Of a stretch of DNA of 64,000 nt, positions 24,532 to 32,620 are shown one piece after another (within the stretch, counting starts at the first letter, position 1; every line of letters starts with the position of its first letter). Position numbers and translations under genes: made by a program. The DNA comes from Denitromonas sp. (GTDB lineage: Bacteria; Pseudomonadota; Gammaproteobacteria; Burkholderiales; Rhodocyclaceae). Under the pieces are notes generated by a model. The model was not told where the DNA came from and did no database searches. It worked only from the letters and a program-made list of their open reading frames with translations. The stretch is from contig NZ_JAUCBR010000004.1 in the NCBI RefSeq assembly GCF_034676725.1, positions 2,061,501 to 2,125,500 of the forward strand, given 5' to 3'.

Positions 24532-25065
24532 TCAGACTGCGACCACCGGGAAGTCCACCGTCGTGTCGGCGACGTGGTTGGTGTAGTTGGTGAGCGTGTT
24601 CAGGGCGACGTTGGCGATCACCTCCAGGATCAGGCCGTCGTCGAGCCCGGCGCGGCGGTAGCCGGCCATGGCGTCGGTCGAGACCACGCCGCGCTGCTCG
24701 ACCAGTGCGCGGGTGAAGCCGGCGATGGCGTTGTCCAGGGCGTTATCGGCCTTGCCGTCGCGGGCGGCGGCGATGGCCGCAGCCGACAGACCGGCGCCCT
24801 TGCCGATCAGGGTGTGTGCGCTCAGGCAGTACTGGCAGCGGTTGGCCTGGCCGGCGGCGAGGGCAACGATCTCGCGCTGGGCGGCGCTGAGACGGCCGGT
24901 GCCGAGGGTTTCGGACAGGCCGAGGTAGCCGTTGAGCGCGGCCGGCGCATGGGCCAGCGTGGCGAACAGATTGGGCACCATGCCGAGCTTGGCCTTGACG
25001 GCTTTGAGCGTGGCGGCGGTGGCGGTGTCGGCGGTGTCGAGGGTCAGGGGGGCGATTTGCGTCAT
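24532..25065 (-). CDS. Carboxymuconolactone decarboxylase/AhpD-like protein
   Basis: 177 residues, all helical. The redox motif Cys77-x2-Cys80 with His84 ('CQYCLSAH') is the AhpD alkylhydroperoxidase signature, so peroxidase-type thiol chemistry is likelier than decarboxylation. 'AAQREIVALAAGQANR' before it is typical of the family. It is the first gene of a leftward run (AhpD-like, P460, UDG, SnoaL-like, tautomerase) and is divergent from the AraC regulator, which probably controls it. Confidence 0.88.
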   Translation of the reverse strand: MTQIAPLTLDTADTATAATLKAVKAKLGMVPNLFATLAHAPAALNGYLGLSETLGTGRLSAAQREIVALAAGQANRCQYCLSAHTLIGKGAGLSAAAIAAARDGKADNALDNAIAGFTRALVEQRGVVSTDAMAGYRRAGLDDGLILEVIANVALNTLTNYTNHVADTTVDFPVVAV

Positions 25066-25192
25066 CAGGATCTCCGTAGTGAGTGAAGTGAATGCAGTGC
25101 CAGAGCACGTGACGCATCATCGCGCGGGCAGTGGTACGATATGGCGCATTCAGTATCAAAAACGTAACTTATCGTCTTTATGGGGGGCGGAA

Positions 25193-26041
25193 ATGGCGGA
25201 TCGCCTGGCCGGACTGCTGCAGCACTACACCCTGTCGGCGCGGGTGTTTCACAGTGGCGCCTTCTGTGGCCAGCACCATTACGCGGCGCCGCATGGCTAT
25301 GTGCATCTGGTACGACGCGGGCCGATCACGGCGCGCTCATCGGTGCACGCGGATGTGCTGGTCACCGAACCGAGCCTGCTGTTCTACCCCCGGGTGGCCT
25401 CGCATCGCTTCATCGCGGCGCCCGGCGAGACGGCCGATCTGTTGTGCGCCGAGGTCGATCTGGGTGCCTCGGCAGGCAATCCGCTGGCCATGGCCTTGCC
25501 GTCGATGCTGTTGATCCCGCTGGCGGACCTGCCCGGCCTGGGGCCCACGCTGGCGTTGCTGTTTGCCGAGGCCGAGCGCGAGCAGTGCGGCCGGCAGGCG
25601 GCCATCGACCGGTTGTGCGAGCTGTTGCTGATCCAGCTGCTGCGCTTTTTGATGGACCGCAGCGCGGCGCAAACCGGGCTGCTCGCCGGCCTGGCCGACC
25701 CGAAGCTGGCGCGGGCCATCACCGCCATGCATGACGCGCCACAGACGCCGTGGTCGCTTGAGGCGCTGGCGGCGCAGGCCGGCATGTCGCGCGCGCGCTT
25801 TGCGGCGGCGTTCAAGGACACGGTGGGGGTGACGCCGGGTGACTACCTGGCCGACTGGCGCATGAATGTGAGTTGCACCTTGCTCAAGCAGGGCCGGCCG
25901 GTGTCGGTGGTGGCCGACCGCGTCGGCTACGGCAGCCCGAATGCGCTGGCGCGGGCCTTTCGCGCGCGCATGGGCTGCGCGCCGCGCGAGTGGCTGGCGC
26001 AGGTGCGCGGCGAGGTGGCGCTCAGCGACTCGTCAGCTTGA
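25193..26041 (+). CDS. AraC-family transcriptional regulator
   Basis: 282 residues. The N-terminal 160 residues form a cupin-like sensing domain ('HHYAAPHGYVHLVRRGP') and the C-terminal 95 residues carry two helix-turn-helix units: 'LEALAAQAGMSRARFAAAFK' and 'VADRVGYGSPNALARAFRA'. ATG at 25193 is preceded by GGGGGGCGG. It is divergent from the AhpD-like/P460 operon over a 127-base spacer and probably activates it, perhaps on peroxide, aldehyde or nitrogen-oxide stress. Its end overlaps the end of the convergent OmpA-like gene by 20 bases. Confidence 0.9.
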   Translation: MADRLAGLLQHYTLSARVFHSGAFCGQHHYAAPHGYVHLVRRGPITARSSVHADVLVTEPSLLFYPRVASHRFIAAPGETADLLCAEVDLGASAGNPLAMALPSMLLIPLADLPGLGPTLALLFAEAEREQCGRQAAIDRLCELLLIQLLRFLMDRSAAQTGLLAGLADPKLARAITAMHDAPQTPWSLEALAAQAGMSRARFAAAFKDTVGVTPGDYLADWRMNVSCTLLKQGRPVSVVADRVGYGSPNALARAFRARMGCAPREWLAQVRGEVALSDSSA

Positions 26042-27149
26042 GTTCGATGCGCCGGTTCTTGGCGTAGGCGGCGTCGGTGTTGCGTGGGTCGAGCGGGTGG
26101 AACTCGCCATAGCCGGTGGCGGCCAGGCGCTGCGGGTCGATGCCCTGGGCGCGCAGATACTTGACGATGGACAGCGCGCGGGCGGTGGACAGCTCCCAGT
26201 TCGAGGGGAAGCGTTCGGTCGAGATCGGCCGGCGGTCGGTGTGGCCGTCGACCTGCAACACCCACGGCAGGTCGGCCGGGATCTCGCCGGCGATGCCCTT
26301 GAGCGTGCTGGCCAGGCGGGCGAGCTGGGTCTTGCCGGCGTCGCTGACCTCGGCCGAGGCGCTGTCGAAGAGCACCTCGCTGGCGAACACGAAGCGGTCG
26401 CCGACGATCTGCACATCCTCGCGCTGGCCGATCACCTCGCGCAGGCGGCCGAAAAACTCGGAGCGGTAGCGCGCCAGCTGCTGCACCCGGCTGGCCAGCG
26501 CCACGTTGAGCTTCTTGCCGAGTTCCTCGATTTCCAGATCCTTGTTGCGCGCGGCGGTCTCGGCGGCGCCGAGCGCGGCGTTGAGCTGTTCGAGCTGGGT
26601 GCGCAGGGCGGCGAGCTGGCGGTTGAGCAGTTCGACCTGGGCGATCGAGCGCTCGGACAGTTCGGTCTTTTCCTTGAGCGCGGTGCCGGTGCTGTCCAGT
26701 TCGCTGGCCAGCCGGGCCGCCTCGGCTTCCAGCTCGGCCTTGAGGCGTTGCAGGGCGGCGATGTCGGCGGTCAGGCGCAGGGCGTCTTCTTCGCTCGCCA
26801 GGCGGGCGGCTTCGGATTCGGCGCGGGCGGCCTCGGTCGATTGCAGGCGGGCGTCGAGCGCCTGGCGGGCGGACTCGCTGCTGGCGAGCGAGGCGGACAG
26901 CTCGCCGAGCTGGATGCTGGCCTGCTTGCGGGCATTGGTTTCGAGGCTCAGCTGCTCGGCCAGTTGCGACAGCTCGGCGTTGAGCTGCGCCAGTGCGCGG
27001 TCGCGGCCCGACACGGCGTCGGTGAGCACGAACTGGCCGATGGTGAAGATCAGGATCACGAACACCATCACCATCAGCAGCGCGGCGAGCGCATCGACAA
27101 AGCCGGGCCAGAAGTCGATGCCGCGCCGGCGGCGCGTGAGCGAGGCCAT
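26022..27149 (-). CDS. OmpA/MotB-like membrane protein with coiled coil
   Basis: 375 residues. One N-terminal membrane helix (about 17-40) follows a basic start. Residues 50-235 are a very regular Ala/Glu/Leu-rich coiled coil. Residues about 255-375 are an OmpA-type peptidoglycan-binding domain with 'VDGHTDRRPI' and 'NRRIELKL'. It pairs with the MotA-like gene just upstream, 4 bases apart. The pair should form a proton-channel-type complex that reaches the wall through the coiled coil. It is not a flagellar stator by context. Function in the cell is not established. Confidence 0.85.
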   Translation of the reverse strand: MASLTRRRRGIDFWPGFVDALAALLMVMVFVILIFTIGQFVLTDAVSGRDRALAQLNAELSQLAEQLSLETNARKQASIQLGELSASLASSESARQALDARLQSTEAARAESEAARLASEEDALRLTADIAALQRLKAELEAEAARLASELDSTGTALKEKTELSERSIAQVELLNRQLAALRTQLEQLNAALGAAETAARNKDLEIEELGKKLNVALASRVQQLARYRSEFFGRLREVIGQREDVQIVGDRFVFASEVLFDSASAEVSDAGKTQLARLASTLKGIAGEIPADLPWVLQVDGHTDRRPISTERFPSNWELSTARALSIVKYLRAQGIDPQRLAATGYGEFHPLDPRNTDAAYAKNRRIELKLTSR

Positions 27150-27153
27150 CGGC

Positions 27154-28230
27154 TCAGTCCGCCCGGCGCCCGTCGAGCGCGGCGGCGATGGTGCGCGAGA
27201 GCAGGCGCAACTCGGCGCGCAGCTCGTCGGAGAACTGCGCACTCTGGTTGGGCTGGTGGGCGAGGTGGCGCACCAGGCCGGCGAGGTCGTCCTGCGAACT
27301 GGCCAGGGCGGTGAAGTCGCGCGATTCGCGCGAGATGAGGTCGGCCAGGCGGGTGAGCTGGGTGTTCAGCTCACCGAGCTGTTCGCCGGTGGCACGGCGG
27401 TCGCGCTCGGCCTCGACCGAGGCGCGCTGCATGCGTTCGAGGCCTTCGGCGGTCTGTTCGAGCAGGGCCACGACATAGGCCGGCACGCTGCCGTCACCAT
27501 CGCCGCCGACGCCGGCCGAGGGCAGGCGGGTGATGCTCGAGAGCCATTCTTCGAGCTCGTTGTAGAAGCGGTTCTGCGCATGGCCCGACTGCAGGTCGAG
27601 AAAGCCGACCACCAGCGAGCCGGCCAGACCGAAGAGCGAGGTGGAAAAGCTGGTGGCCATGCCCGACAGCGGGGCGTCGAGCCGGGTCTTGAGGGTGTCG
27701 AACATGGCGACCGGGTCGGTGCCCACGCTCATGCCGCCGATGATGTCACCGACCGAGCGGATGGTGGCGAGCAGGCCCCAGAAGGTGCCGAGCAGGCCGA
27801 GGAAGATGAGCAGGCCGATCAGGTAGCGGGAGAGGTCGCGCTGCTCTTCGAGGCGGATCTGCACGCTGTCGAGGATGCTGCGCATCGAGGCCGGCGAGAG
27901 GTGGAAGCGGCCGCCGTCGCGGCTGGTGAGCAGGCGGGCCATGGGGGCGAGCAGCACCGGGCGGCCCTCGGTGCTGATGCGCTCGCTGCGGGGCTCGAAG
28001 GCTTCGATCCACAGCACCTCGCGCTGCAGGCGCCACACCTGGCGCAGGTTGACGGCGATGCCGACGAGCAGCACGGCAATGATCACGCCGTTGAACAGCG
28101 CATTGGCCCGGAAGGCGTGTTCGAGTTGCGGGGCCAGGAAGGCGGCCAGCACGGCCACCAGGGCCAGGAACAGGCTCATCCAGGTGGTGGCGTGGACGGG
28201 CCGGGTGAACGCTTTGGGTTGCATCGGCAT
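27154..28230 (-). CDS. MotA/TolQ/ExbB-like membrane channel protein
   Basis: 358 residues. Two membrane helices lie near the N-terminus (about 18-34, 44-62) and two more near 133-155 and 190-215, the latter with 'GMATSFSTSLFGLAGSLVVGF', the proton-channel helix pattern of MotA/TolQ/ExbB. The C-terminal 120 residues are cytoplasmic and helical. It is encoded directly before the OmpA-like partner. No zorC/zorD-type genes follow, so a Zorya defence assignment is not supported. ATG at 28230 fits the first helix. Confidence 0.85.
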   Translation of the reverse strand: MPMQPKAFTRPVHATTWMSLFLALVAVLAAFLAPQLEHAFRANALFNGVIIAVLLVGIAVNLRQVWRLQREVLWIEAFEPRSERISTEGRPVLLAPMARLLTSRDGGRFHLSPASMRSILDSVQIRLEEQRDLSRYLIGLLIFLGLLGTFWGLLATIRSVGDIIGGMSVGTDPVAMFDTLKTRLDAPLSGMATSFSTSLFGLAGSLVVGFLDLQSGHAQNRFYNELEEWLSSITRLPSAGVGGDGDGSVPAYVVALLEQTAEGLERMQRASVEAERDRRATGEQLGELNTQLTRLADLISRESRDFTALASSQDDLAGLVRHLAHQPNQSAQFSDELRAELRLLSRTIAAALDGRRAD

Positions 28231-28359
28231 CGGCTCCTCAGCGCGCCGCCGGGCGCGCGGACCCGTCCAGTCTAACGCGCTTCACGCCCGAAACCGAAGC
28301 ACCACGGGGCATCGCGGCGTGATGCATGTCGCGACGCTGCCCGCGCGAGGGGGGCGGGG

Positions 28360-28400
28360 GCGTCGCATATAGATAAACACACTATCCATATGCGCGACGC
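28360..28400. promoter_or_regulatory. Long imperfect dyad, AT-centred
   Basis: Left arm GCGTCGCATATAGATA (28360-28375) and right arm 28383-28400 (TATCCATATGCGCGACGC) are inverted copies with one mismatch and a 2-base bulge, around a 7-base AT-rich centre. It stands alone in an otherwise very GC-rich spacer between the MotA-like gene and the small membrane protein gene. It could be an operator or an mRNA hairpin. Confidence 0.55.
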
Positions 28401-28500
28401 AGCGCCCGTTGCTGCTTTAGGCTTCGATTCCATCAAGAGCGCCCTCGGGCGCCAGCGGATCGATGCGCGGTGCGACGGCGCCGCAGGCGGAGGAATGAAG

Positions 28501-28863
28501 ATGGAACTGATCGGTGCAGTGGTACTCGTGGTGGGCGTGCTGGCGGGGGCCTACGTCGCCGGCAAGCGCAAGAAGCAAGGCGCCCTGGCCCGGATCGAAG
28601 CCGAGCCGTCGCAGGTGGCGCGCCTCTATCTGCGCGCCGACCCCGAGATCGACGCCTTCTGGCTGCATGCCGAGCTGCGCACCGGCAAGAAGCTGCGCCT
28701 GGCGGCGCCGTGGGATGTTGACGCCACCCTTGCCCGCCTGGCGGCCGTGGGGCTGCAGCTGTCGGCCAACGATCAGGCTGCGCTGGCCGCCGAGCGTGCC
28801 GAACCGCCGACCGAGGTGCGGCAGCGTGACGATGCGCGCGGCGCATGGGCGGCCCAGGCCTGA
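28501..28863 (+). CDS. Small membrane-anchored protein, unknown function
   Basis: 120 residues from the ATG at 28501, which has GGAGGA at 28489-28494 in good spacing; the ATG at 28495 lies too close to that site. An N-terminal helix (2-20) is followed by basic 'GKRKKQG', placing the rest in the cytoplasm. The body has helical segments 'PEIDAFWLHAELRTGKKLRLA' region and 'LARLAAVGLQLSANDQAAL'. I do not recognise a family. It ends at a strong terminator and stands alone, with the long dyad about 100 bases upstream as a possible control site. Confidence 0.75.
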   Translation: MELIGAVVLVVGVLAGAYVAGKRKKQGALARIEAEPSQVARLYLRADPEIDAFWLHAELRTGKKLRLAAPWDVDATLARLAAVGLQLSANDQAALAAERAEPPTEVRQRDDARGAWAAQA

Positions 28864-28889
28864 GAGGGCGGCCGGGCATCTGCCAACAC

Positions 28890-28918
28890 AATCGCCGCCA
28901 TGTGCGGCGATTTTCTTT
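28890..28918 (+). terminator. Rho-independent terminator, probably bidirectional
   Basis: AATCGCCGC (28890-28898) pairs with GCGGCGATT (28904-28912) around a 5-base loop, then TTCTTTT. It ends the small membrane protein gene and lies right at the end of the leftward TetR gene. Confidence 0.92.
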
Positions 28919-29530
28919 TTAAGCGGCGCTGCCGTGCGCCGGCGGCGCCCCGCCCAGCAGCGTCGCCACCGCGCTGTCGGCCAGCGCATCGAGCGTCATG
29001 GTGCCGTCGGGCCGGTACCAGTGGGTACTCCAGTTGAGCATGCCAAACAGCCACAGCCGCACCGGCGGCGCCGCGCTGGCGAGCTGCCCGGCCGCGGCGA
29101 GTGCATCCAGCGTGGCCTGCCAGGGGATCTGATAGGCATCGAACGCCGCGGCGATGTCGCGCTTGGCGGCCGCGTCGAGCGCGCGGGTTTCGCCGATCAG
29201 CAAGGGCGAGTCGCAGTCGAATTCATGCAGGCTGGCCAGGTGGGTGCGCACCAGTATCCGCAGGCGTTCGAGCGGATCGGCCACGCCGGCGATGGCGGCC
29301 TGCTGACGGGCGTCGCTGTTGGCCAGCCCTTCGAGGATCACCGCCTTGAGCAGGTCGAGCTTGCTTCTGAAATGGTAGAAGGGGCTGCCCGAGCGCATGC
29401 CGGCGGCTTCGGCAATGTCGCGCGTGGTGGTGGCCTCGAAGCCTTTTTCCACAAACAGGCGGGCGGCGCCGCGCAGCACCTCGGCGCGGCGGTTGGCCTC
29501 GGCGGCCGGTTCGGTCTTGTGGCGTCCCAT
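28919..29530 (-). CDS. TetR-family transcriptional regulator
   Basis: 203 residues. The N-terminal helix-turn-helix covers residues 15-62: 'VLRGAARLFVEKGFEATTTRDIAEAAG' then 'GSPFYHFRSKLDLLKAV'. The rest is the helical ligand domain. It lies 2 bases downstream of fadH in the same direction, so the two are co-transcribed. It probably represses that operon and responds to an acyl-CoA. A perfect CAAGCGCTTG palindrome in front of fadH is a candidate binding site. Confidence 0.9.
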   Translation of the reverse strand: MGRHKTEPAAEANRRAEVLRGAARLFVEKGFEATTTRDIAEAAGMRSGSPFYHFRSKLDLLKAVILEGLANSDARQQAAIAGVADPLERLRILVRTHLASLHEFDCDSPLLIGETRALDAAAKRDIAAAFDAYQIPWQATLDALAAAGQLASAAPPVRLWLFGMLNWSTHWYRPDGTMTLDALADSAVATLLGGAPPAHGSAA

Positions 29531-29532
29531 GC

Positions 29533-31566
29533 TTACAGCGCCGCGGCCAGACGGGTGCCCTGGTCGATGGCACGCTTGGCATCGAGCTCGGCGGCCACGT
29601 CGGCGCCGCCGATGAGCGACACGGGAATACCGGCCGCTTCGAGCGGGGCGAACAGATCGCGGCGCGGTTCCTGGCCGGCGCAGACCACGACGGTATCCAC
29701 CGGCAGCGTCTTGGCTTCACCATTGACGGTGATGTTCAGGCCGGTGTCGGTGATGGCGTCGTAGCTCACGCCGGGGATCATCTTCACCCCGCGCTTTTTC
29801 AGCAGGGTGCGGCGGATCCAGCCCGTGGTCTTGGCCAGCCCGTTGCCCACTTTCGATTCCTTGCGTTGCAGCAGGTACACCTGGCGCGGCGCCTTCTCGT
29901 CTGCCGCAGTGGTCAGCCCGCCGCGGTTGGCGTAGCTGGGGTCGATGCCCCACTCGGCGTTGAAGCGCTCGGCCTCGCTGCGCGTGTCATGGCTGTGGGT
30001 GAGGAACTCGCCCACGTCGAAGCCGATGCCGCCGGCGCCGATGATGGCCACCGATGCACCGGCCGTCTTGCGGCCCTCGATGATGTCCAGGTAGCTGGCT
30101 ACCTTGTCGCTGTCGGCGCCGGGGATGTCCAGCTTGCGCGGGGTGATGCCGGTGGCCAGCACCACATGGTCGAAACCGCCGGCCTTGAGCAGGTCGGCAT
30201 CCACGCGGGTGTTGAGCTTGAGGTCGACGCCGGTGGTCTCGATGCGCTTGCCGAAGTAGCGCAGCGTCTCGTTGAAGTCCTCCTTGCCGGGGATCTGTTT
30301 GGCAATGTTGAACTGACCGCCGATGCGCTCGGCCGCGTCGAACAGCGTCACCGCATGGCCGCGTTCGGCCGCCGTGGTGGCGCAGGCCATGCCGGCCGGG
30401 CCGGCGCCGACCACGGCCACCTTCTTGCGCACGGTGGCGGGCTGGATGATCAGCTCCGTCTCGTGACAGGCACGCGGGTTCACCAGGCAGGAGGTCAGCT
30501 TGCCGTTGAAGATGTGGTCCAGGCAGGCCTGGTTGCAGGCGATGCAGGTGTTGATCTCGTCGCTCTTGTTGGCCGCGGCCTTGTTCACGAAGTCCGCATC
30601 GGCCAGGAAGGGGCGGGCCATGGAGACCATGTCCGCACAGCCCGAGGCCAGCACGTCTTCGGCCACCTCGGGGGTGTTGATGCGGTTGGTGGTGATGAGC
30701 GGGATCGTCACCTCGCCCTTGAGGCGCTGGGTGACCCACGCAAAGCCGGCGCGCGGCACCATGGTGGCGATGGTGGGGATACGCGCCTCATGCCAGCCGA
30801 TGCCGGTGTTGATGATCGTCGCCCCGGCCGCCTCGATAGCCTTGGCCAGCGCCACCACCTCGTCCCAGCTGCTGCCGCCCTCGACCAGGTCGAGCATCGA
30901 CAGGCGGAAGATGATGATGAAGTTCGGCCCCACCCTGGCGCGCGTGGCGCGCACCGTCTCCACCGCGAAGCGGATGCGGTTCTCGAAGCTGCCGCCCCAT
31001 TCGTCGGTACGGTGGTTGGTCTGCGGCGCGATGAACTGATTGATCAGGTAACCCTCGGAGCCCATGATCTCCACGCCGTCATAGCCCGCGTCCTGCGCCA
31101 GCTTCGCGCACTTGGCGTAGGCCGCGATGGTGCGGCGGATGCCCCAGCCGGTGAGCGCCCGCGGCTTGAAACGGTTGATCGGCGCCCGTATGGCAGAGGG
31201 CGCCACGCACAGCGGGTGGTAGCCATAGCGCCCGGTGTGCAGGATCTGCAGCGCAATCTTGCCGCCCTCGGCATGCACCGCATCGGTGACCACGCGGTGC
31301 TTCTTCGCCTGCCACGAAAAGCTCAATTGCGAACCGAAGTGATACACCCGCCCGGCCAGGTTCGGCGCGTAACCCCCGGTCACGATCAGCCCCGCCCCGC
31401 CACGTGCGCGCTCCGCATAGAACGCCGCCATGCGCTCGAACCCGTTCTTCTCCTCCTCCAGCCCGGTATGCATCGAGCCCATCAGCGTGCGGTTGCGCAG
31501 CGTGGTGAAGCCCAGGTCGAGCGGTTCCAGCAAGTGGGGGTAGGGGTGGGCGGCAGGGGCGTTCAT
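29533..31566 (-). CDS. fadH: 2,4-dienoyl-CoA reductase (NADPH), FadH-type
   Basis: 677 residues, full length. Residues 1-350 are an FMN-binding OYE-type barrel. A four-cysteine Fe-S site is formed by 'CIACNQACLDHIF' and 'CLVNPRAC' near residues 340-370. Residues 380-670 bind FAD and NADPH ('VAVVGAGPAGMACA', 'VAIIGAGGIGFDVGEF'). FadH reduces 2,4-dienoyl-CoA so that unsaturated fatty acids can complete beta-oxidation. ATG at 31566 was chosen because the family begins with 'YPHLLEPLDLG' shortly after. It leads a two-gene unit with the TetR regulator. Confidence 0.93.
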   Translation of the reverse strand: MNAPAAHPYPHLLEPLDLGFTTLRNRTLMGSMHTGLEEEKNGFERMAAFYAERARGGAGLIVTGGYAPNLAGRVYHFGSQLSFSWQAKKHRVVTDAVHAEGGKIALQILHTGRYGYHPLCVAPSAIRAPINRFKPRALTGWGIRRTIAAYAKCAKLAQDAGYDGVEIMGSEGYLINQFIAPQTNHRTDEWGGSFENRIRFAVETVRATRARVGPNFIIIFRLSMLDLVEGGSSWDEVVALAKAIEAAGATIINTGIGWHEARIPTIATMVPRAGFAWVTQRLKGEVTIPLITTNRINTPEVAEDVLASGCADMVSMARPFLADADFVNKAAANKSDEINTCIACNQACLDHIFNGKLTSCLVNPRACHETELIIQPATVRKKVAVVGAGPAGMACATTAAERGHAVTLFDAAERIGGQFNIAKQIPGKEDFNETLRYFGKRIETTGVDLKLNTRVDADLLKAGGFDHVVLATGITPRKLDIPGADSDKVASYLDIIEGRKTAGASVAIIGAGGIGFDVGEFLTHSHDTRSEAERFNAEWGIDPSYANRGGLTTAADEKAPRQVYLLQRKESKVGNGLAKTTGWIRRTLLKKRGVKMIPGVSYDAITDTGLNITVNGEAKTLPVDTVVVCAGQEPRRDLFAPLEAAGIPVSLIGGADVAAELDAKRAIDQGTRLAAAL

Positions 31567-31601
31567 GCAGGTCTCCGGTGTGTGATTAATTTTTAAGCAA
31601 G

Positions 31602-31611
31602 CAAGCGCTTG
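31602..31611. promoter_or_regulatory. CAAGCGCTTG palindrome upstream of fadH
   Basis: A perfect 10-base palindrome lies 36 bases before the fadH start, inside an AT-rich promoter-like stretch with a preceding AAGCAAG half repeat. Position and symmetry suit a TetR-type operator, probably for the regulator encoded with fadH. Confidence 0.55.
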
Positions 31612-31741
31612 GTGATTGTGTCGGAGGTGCTGGGGGAATGCAAGGGTGGCGATGCACAAGGGTGCCTGCTTCATCTGGCAAATATGCTAATGTCTTTGTT
31701 TTGTAATGCTGCGAGATGTGGCGAAATGATTCCGGTGGGGC

Positions 31742-32224
31742 GTGGCCGGTTTGGAGGTGACCCCGGTGGTCGATTGCAGATTCGAATTGAACGGTGAGCC
31801 TATGAGCGCCTTGCACTGCCGTGGCCAGGCCTTTGCCGCGTTCTCCGGGCGTGGTGCCCATGCCAACAAGCGGGCCTTCGCCTGCCACGCCGGCGTCGGC
31901 CCCATTCCGCCCGGCACCTACTTCATCCTCGACCGCCAGTCCGGCGGGCTGCTCGGCGCGTTCCGCGATCTGTTCAACGATCGCAAGACGTGGTTCGCGC
32001 TCTATGCCAACGACGGCCGTATCGACGACGAGACCTATTGCAACGCTGTGAAGCGCGGCCAGTTCAGACTGCACCCGAAGGGCCCGCTCGGCGTCAGTGA
32101 AGGCTGCATCACCATCGATTCCGAGTCAGCGTTTCAGCACCTTCAGGCGCTGATCCGCGGCGCGGTGCAGGTGCCTGTGCCGGGTACGCCTCTGAAGGCG
32201 TATGGCAAGGTGGTGGTCGCATGA
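31742..32224 (+). CDS. DUF2778 (Tlde1-like) L,D-transpeptidase-fold protein, putative effector
   Basis: 160 residues from the GTG at 31742; other GTG/ATG starts up to 31802 are possible, but the 'CRFELNG' strand belongs to the family, so 31802 is too late. The body shows 'AFSGRGAHANKRAFACHAGVG', 'GPIPPGTYFI' and the catalytic-type loop 'HPKGPLGVSEGCITI' with His and Cys about ten residues apart. DUF2778 includes Tlde1, a type VI effector acting on peptidoglycan tetrapeptides. No signal peptide is seen. It overlaps a small membrane protein gene by four bases, which suggests a toxin/immunity pair. No secretion genes are in the window. Confidence 0.8.
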   Translation: MAGLEVTPVVDCRFELNGEPMSALHCRGQAFAAFSGRGAHANKRAFACHAGVGPIPPGTYFILDRQSGGLLGAFRDLFNDRKTWFALYANDGRIDDETYCNAVKRGQFRLHPKGPLGVSEGCITIDSESAFQHLQALIRGAVQVPVPGTPLKAYGKVVVA

Positions 32225-32481
32225 AGCGCCTGCTCAGGATAGCTGCCATCCTCGTGTGGATCGCGCTCGCATCGGTGGTGCTCACACGCTTGTGGTTCGC
32301 CTATCCTGATTTCTTCCCCACGTTGCCGGCGCCGTGGGTCGACTTTCTACTTGATGCCTATGGTGCCGAGAATGCCGAGGATGTGGCGGACCTGGAAATT
32401 TTGATTGGGTTGGCGGTGAGTGTGCCGGTGGTGTCGTTGCTTACTGTTGCGGCACTCTGGTTTACCAATCGGCGCTCCTGA
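32221..32481 (+). CDS. Small two-helix membrane protein, candidate immunity protein
   Basis: 86 residues. Two membrane helices (about 5-24 and 62-81) flank a roughly 35-residue acidic segment ('YGAENAEDVADLEILIG') that should face the periplasm. Start overlaps the DUF2778 gene (ATGA). Immunity proteins of Tlde1-like effectors act in the periplasm, so the position and topology fit. There is no sequence family I recognise, so this is inferred from context only. It could instead be a holin-like or unrelated membrane protein. Confidence 0.7.
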   Translation: MKRLLRIAAILVWIALASVVLTRLWFAYPDFFPTLPAPWVDFLLDAYGAENAEDVADLEILIGLAVSVPVVSLLTVAALWFTNRRS

Positions 32482-32620
32482 GTAGCTGCAGCTTCCTGCT
32501 AGCAGATTCAGCGATCAATCATTTCAACCTGCAAGGTGATGATGGGTCGCCGTTGCTGATTGCGCGGGCTTGTTCGTAGGTTGCGCTTGCCCTGTTTTTC
32601 ACTTCTTCCCAGGCCTTGCC

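Noticed and set aside
26022..28230. Zorya-type phage defence (ZorA/ZorB)
   Set aside because: Only the MotA-like and OmpA-like components are present. No helicase or nuclease partner of zorC, zorD or zorE type is adjacent.
29866..31596. A 576-codon plus-strand frame opposite fadH
   Set aside because: It is an antisense shadow; its sequence is compositionally biased and fadH is full length on the other strand.
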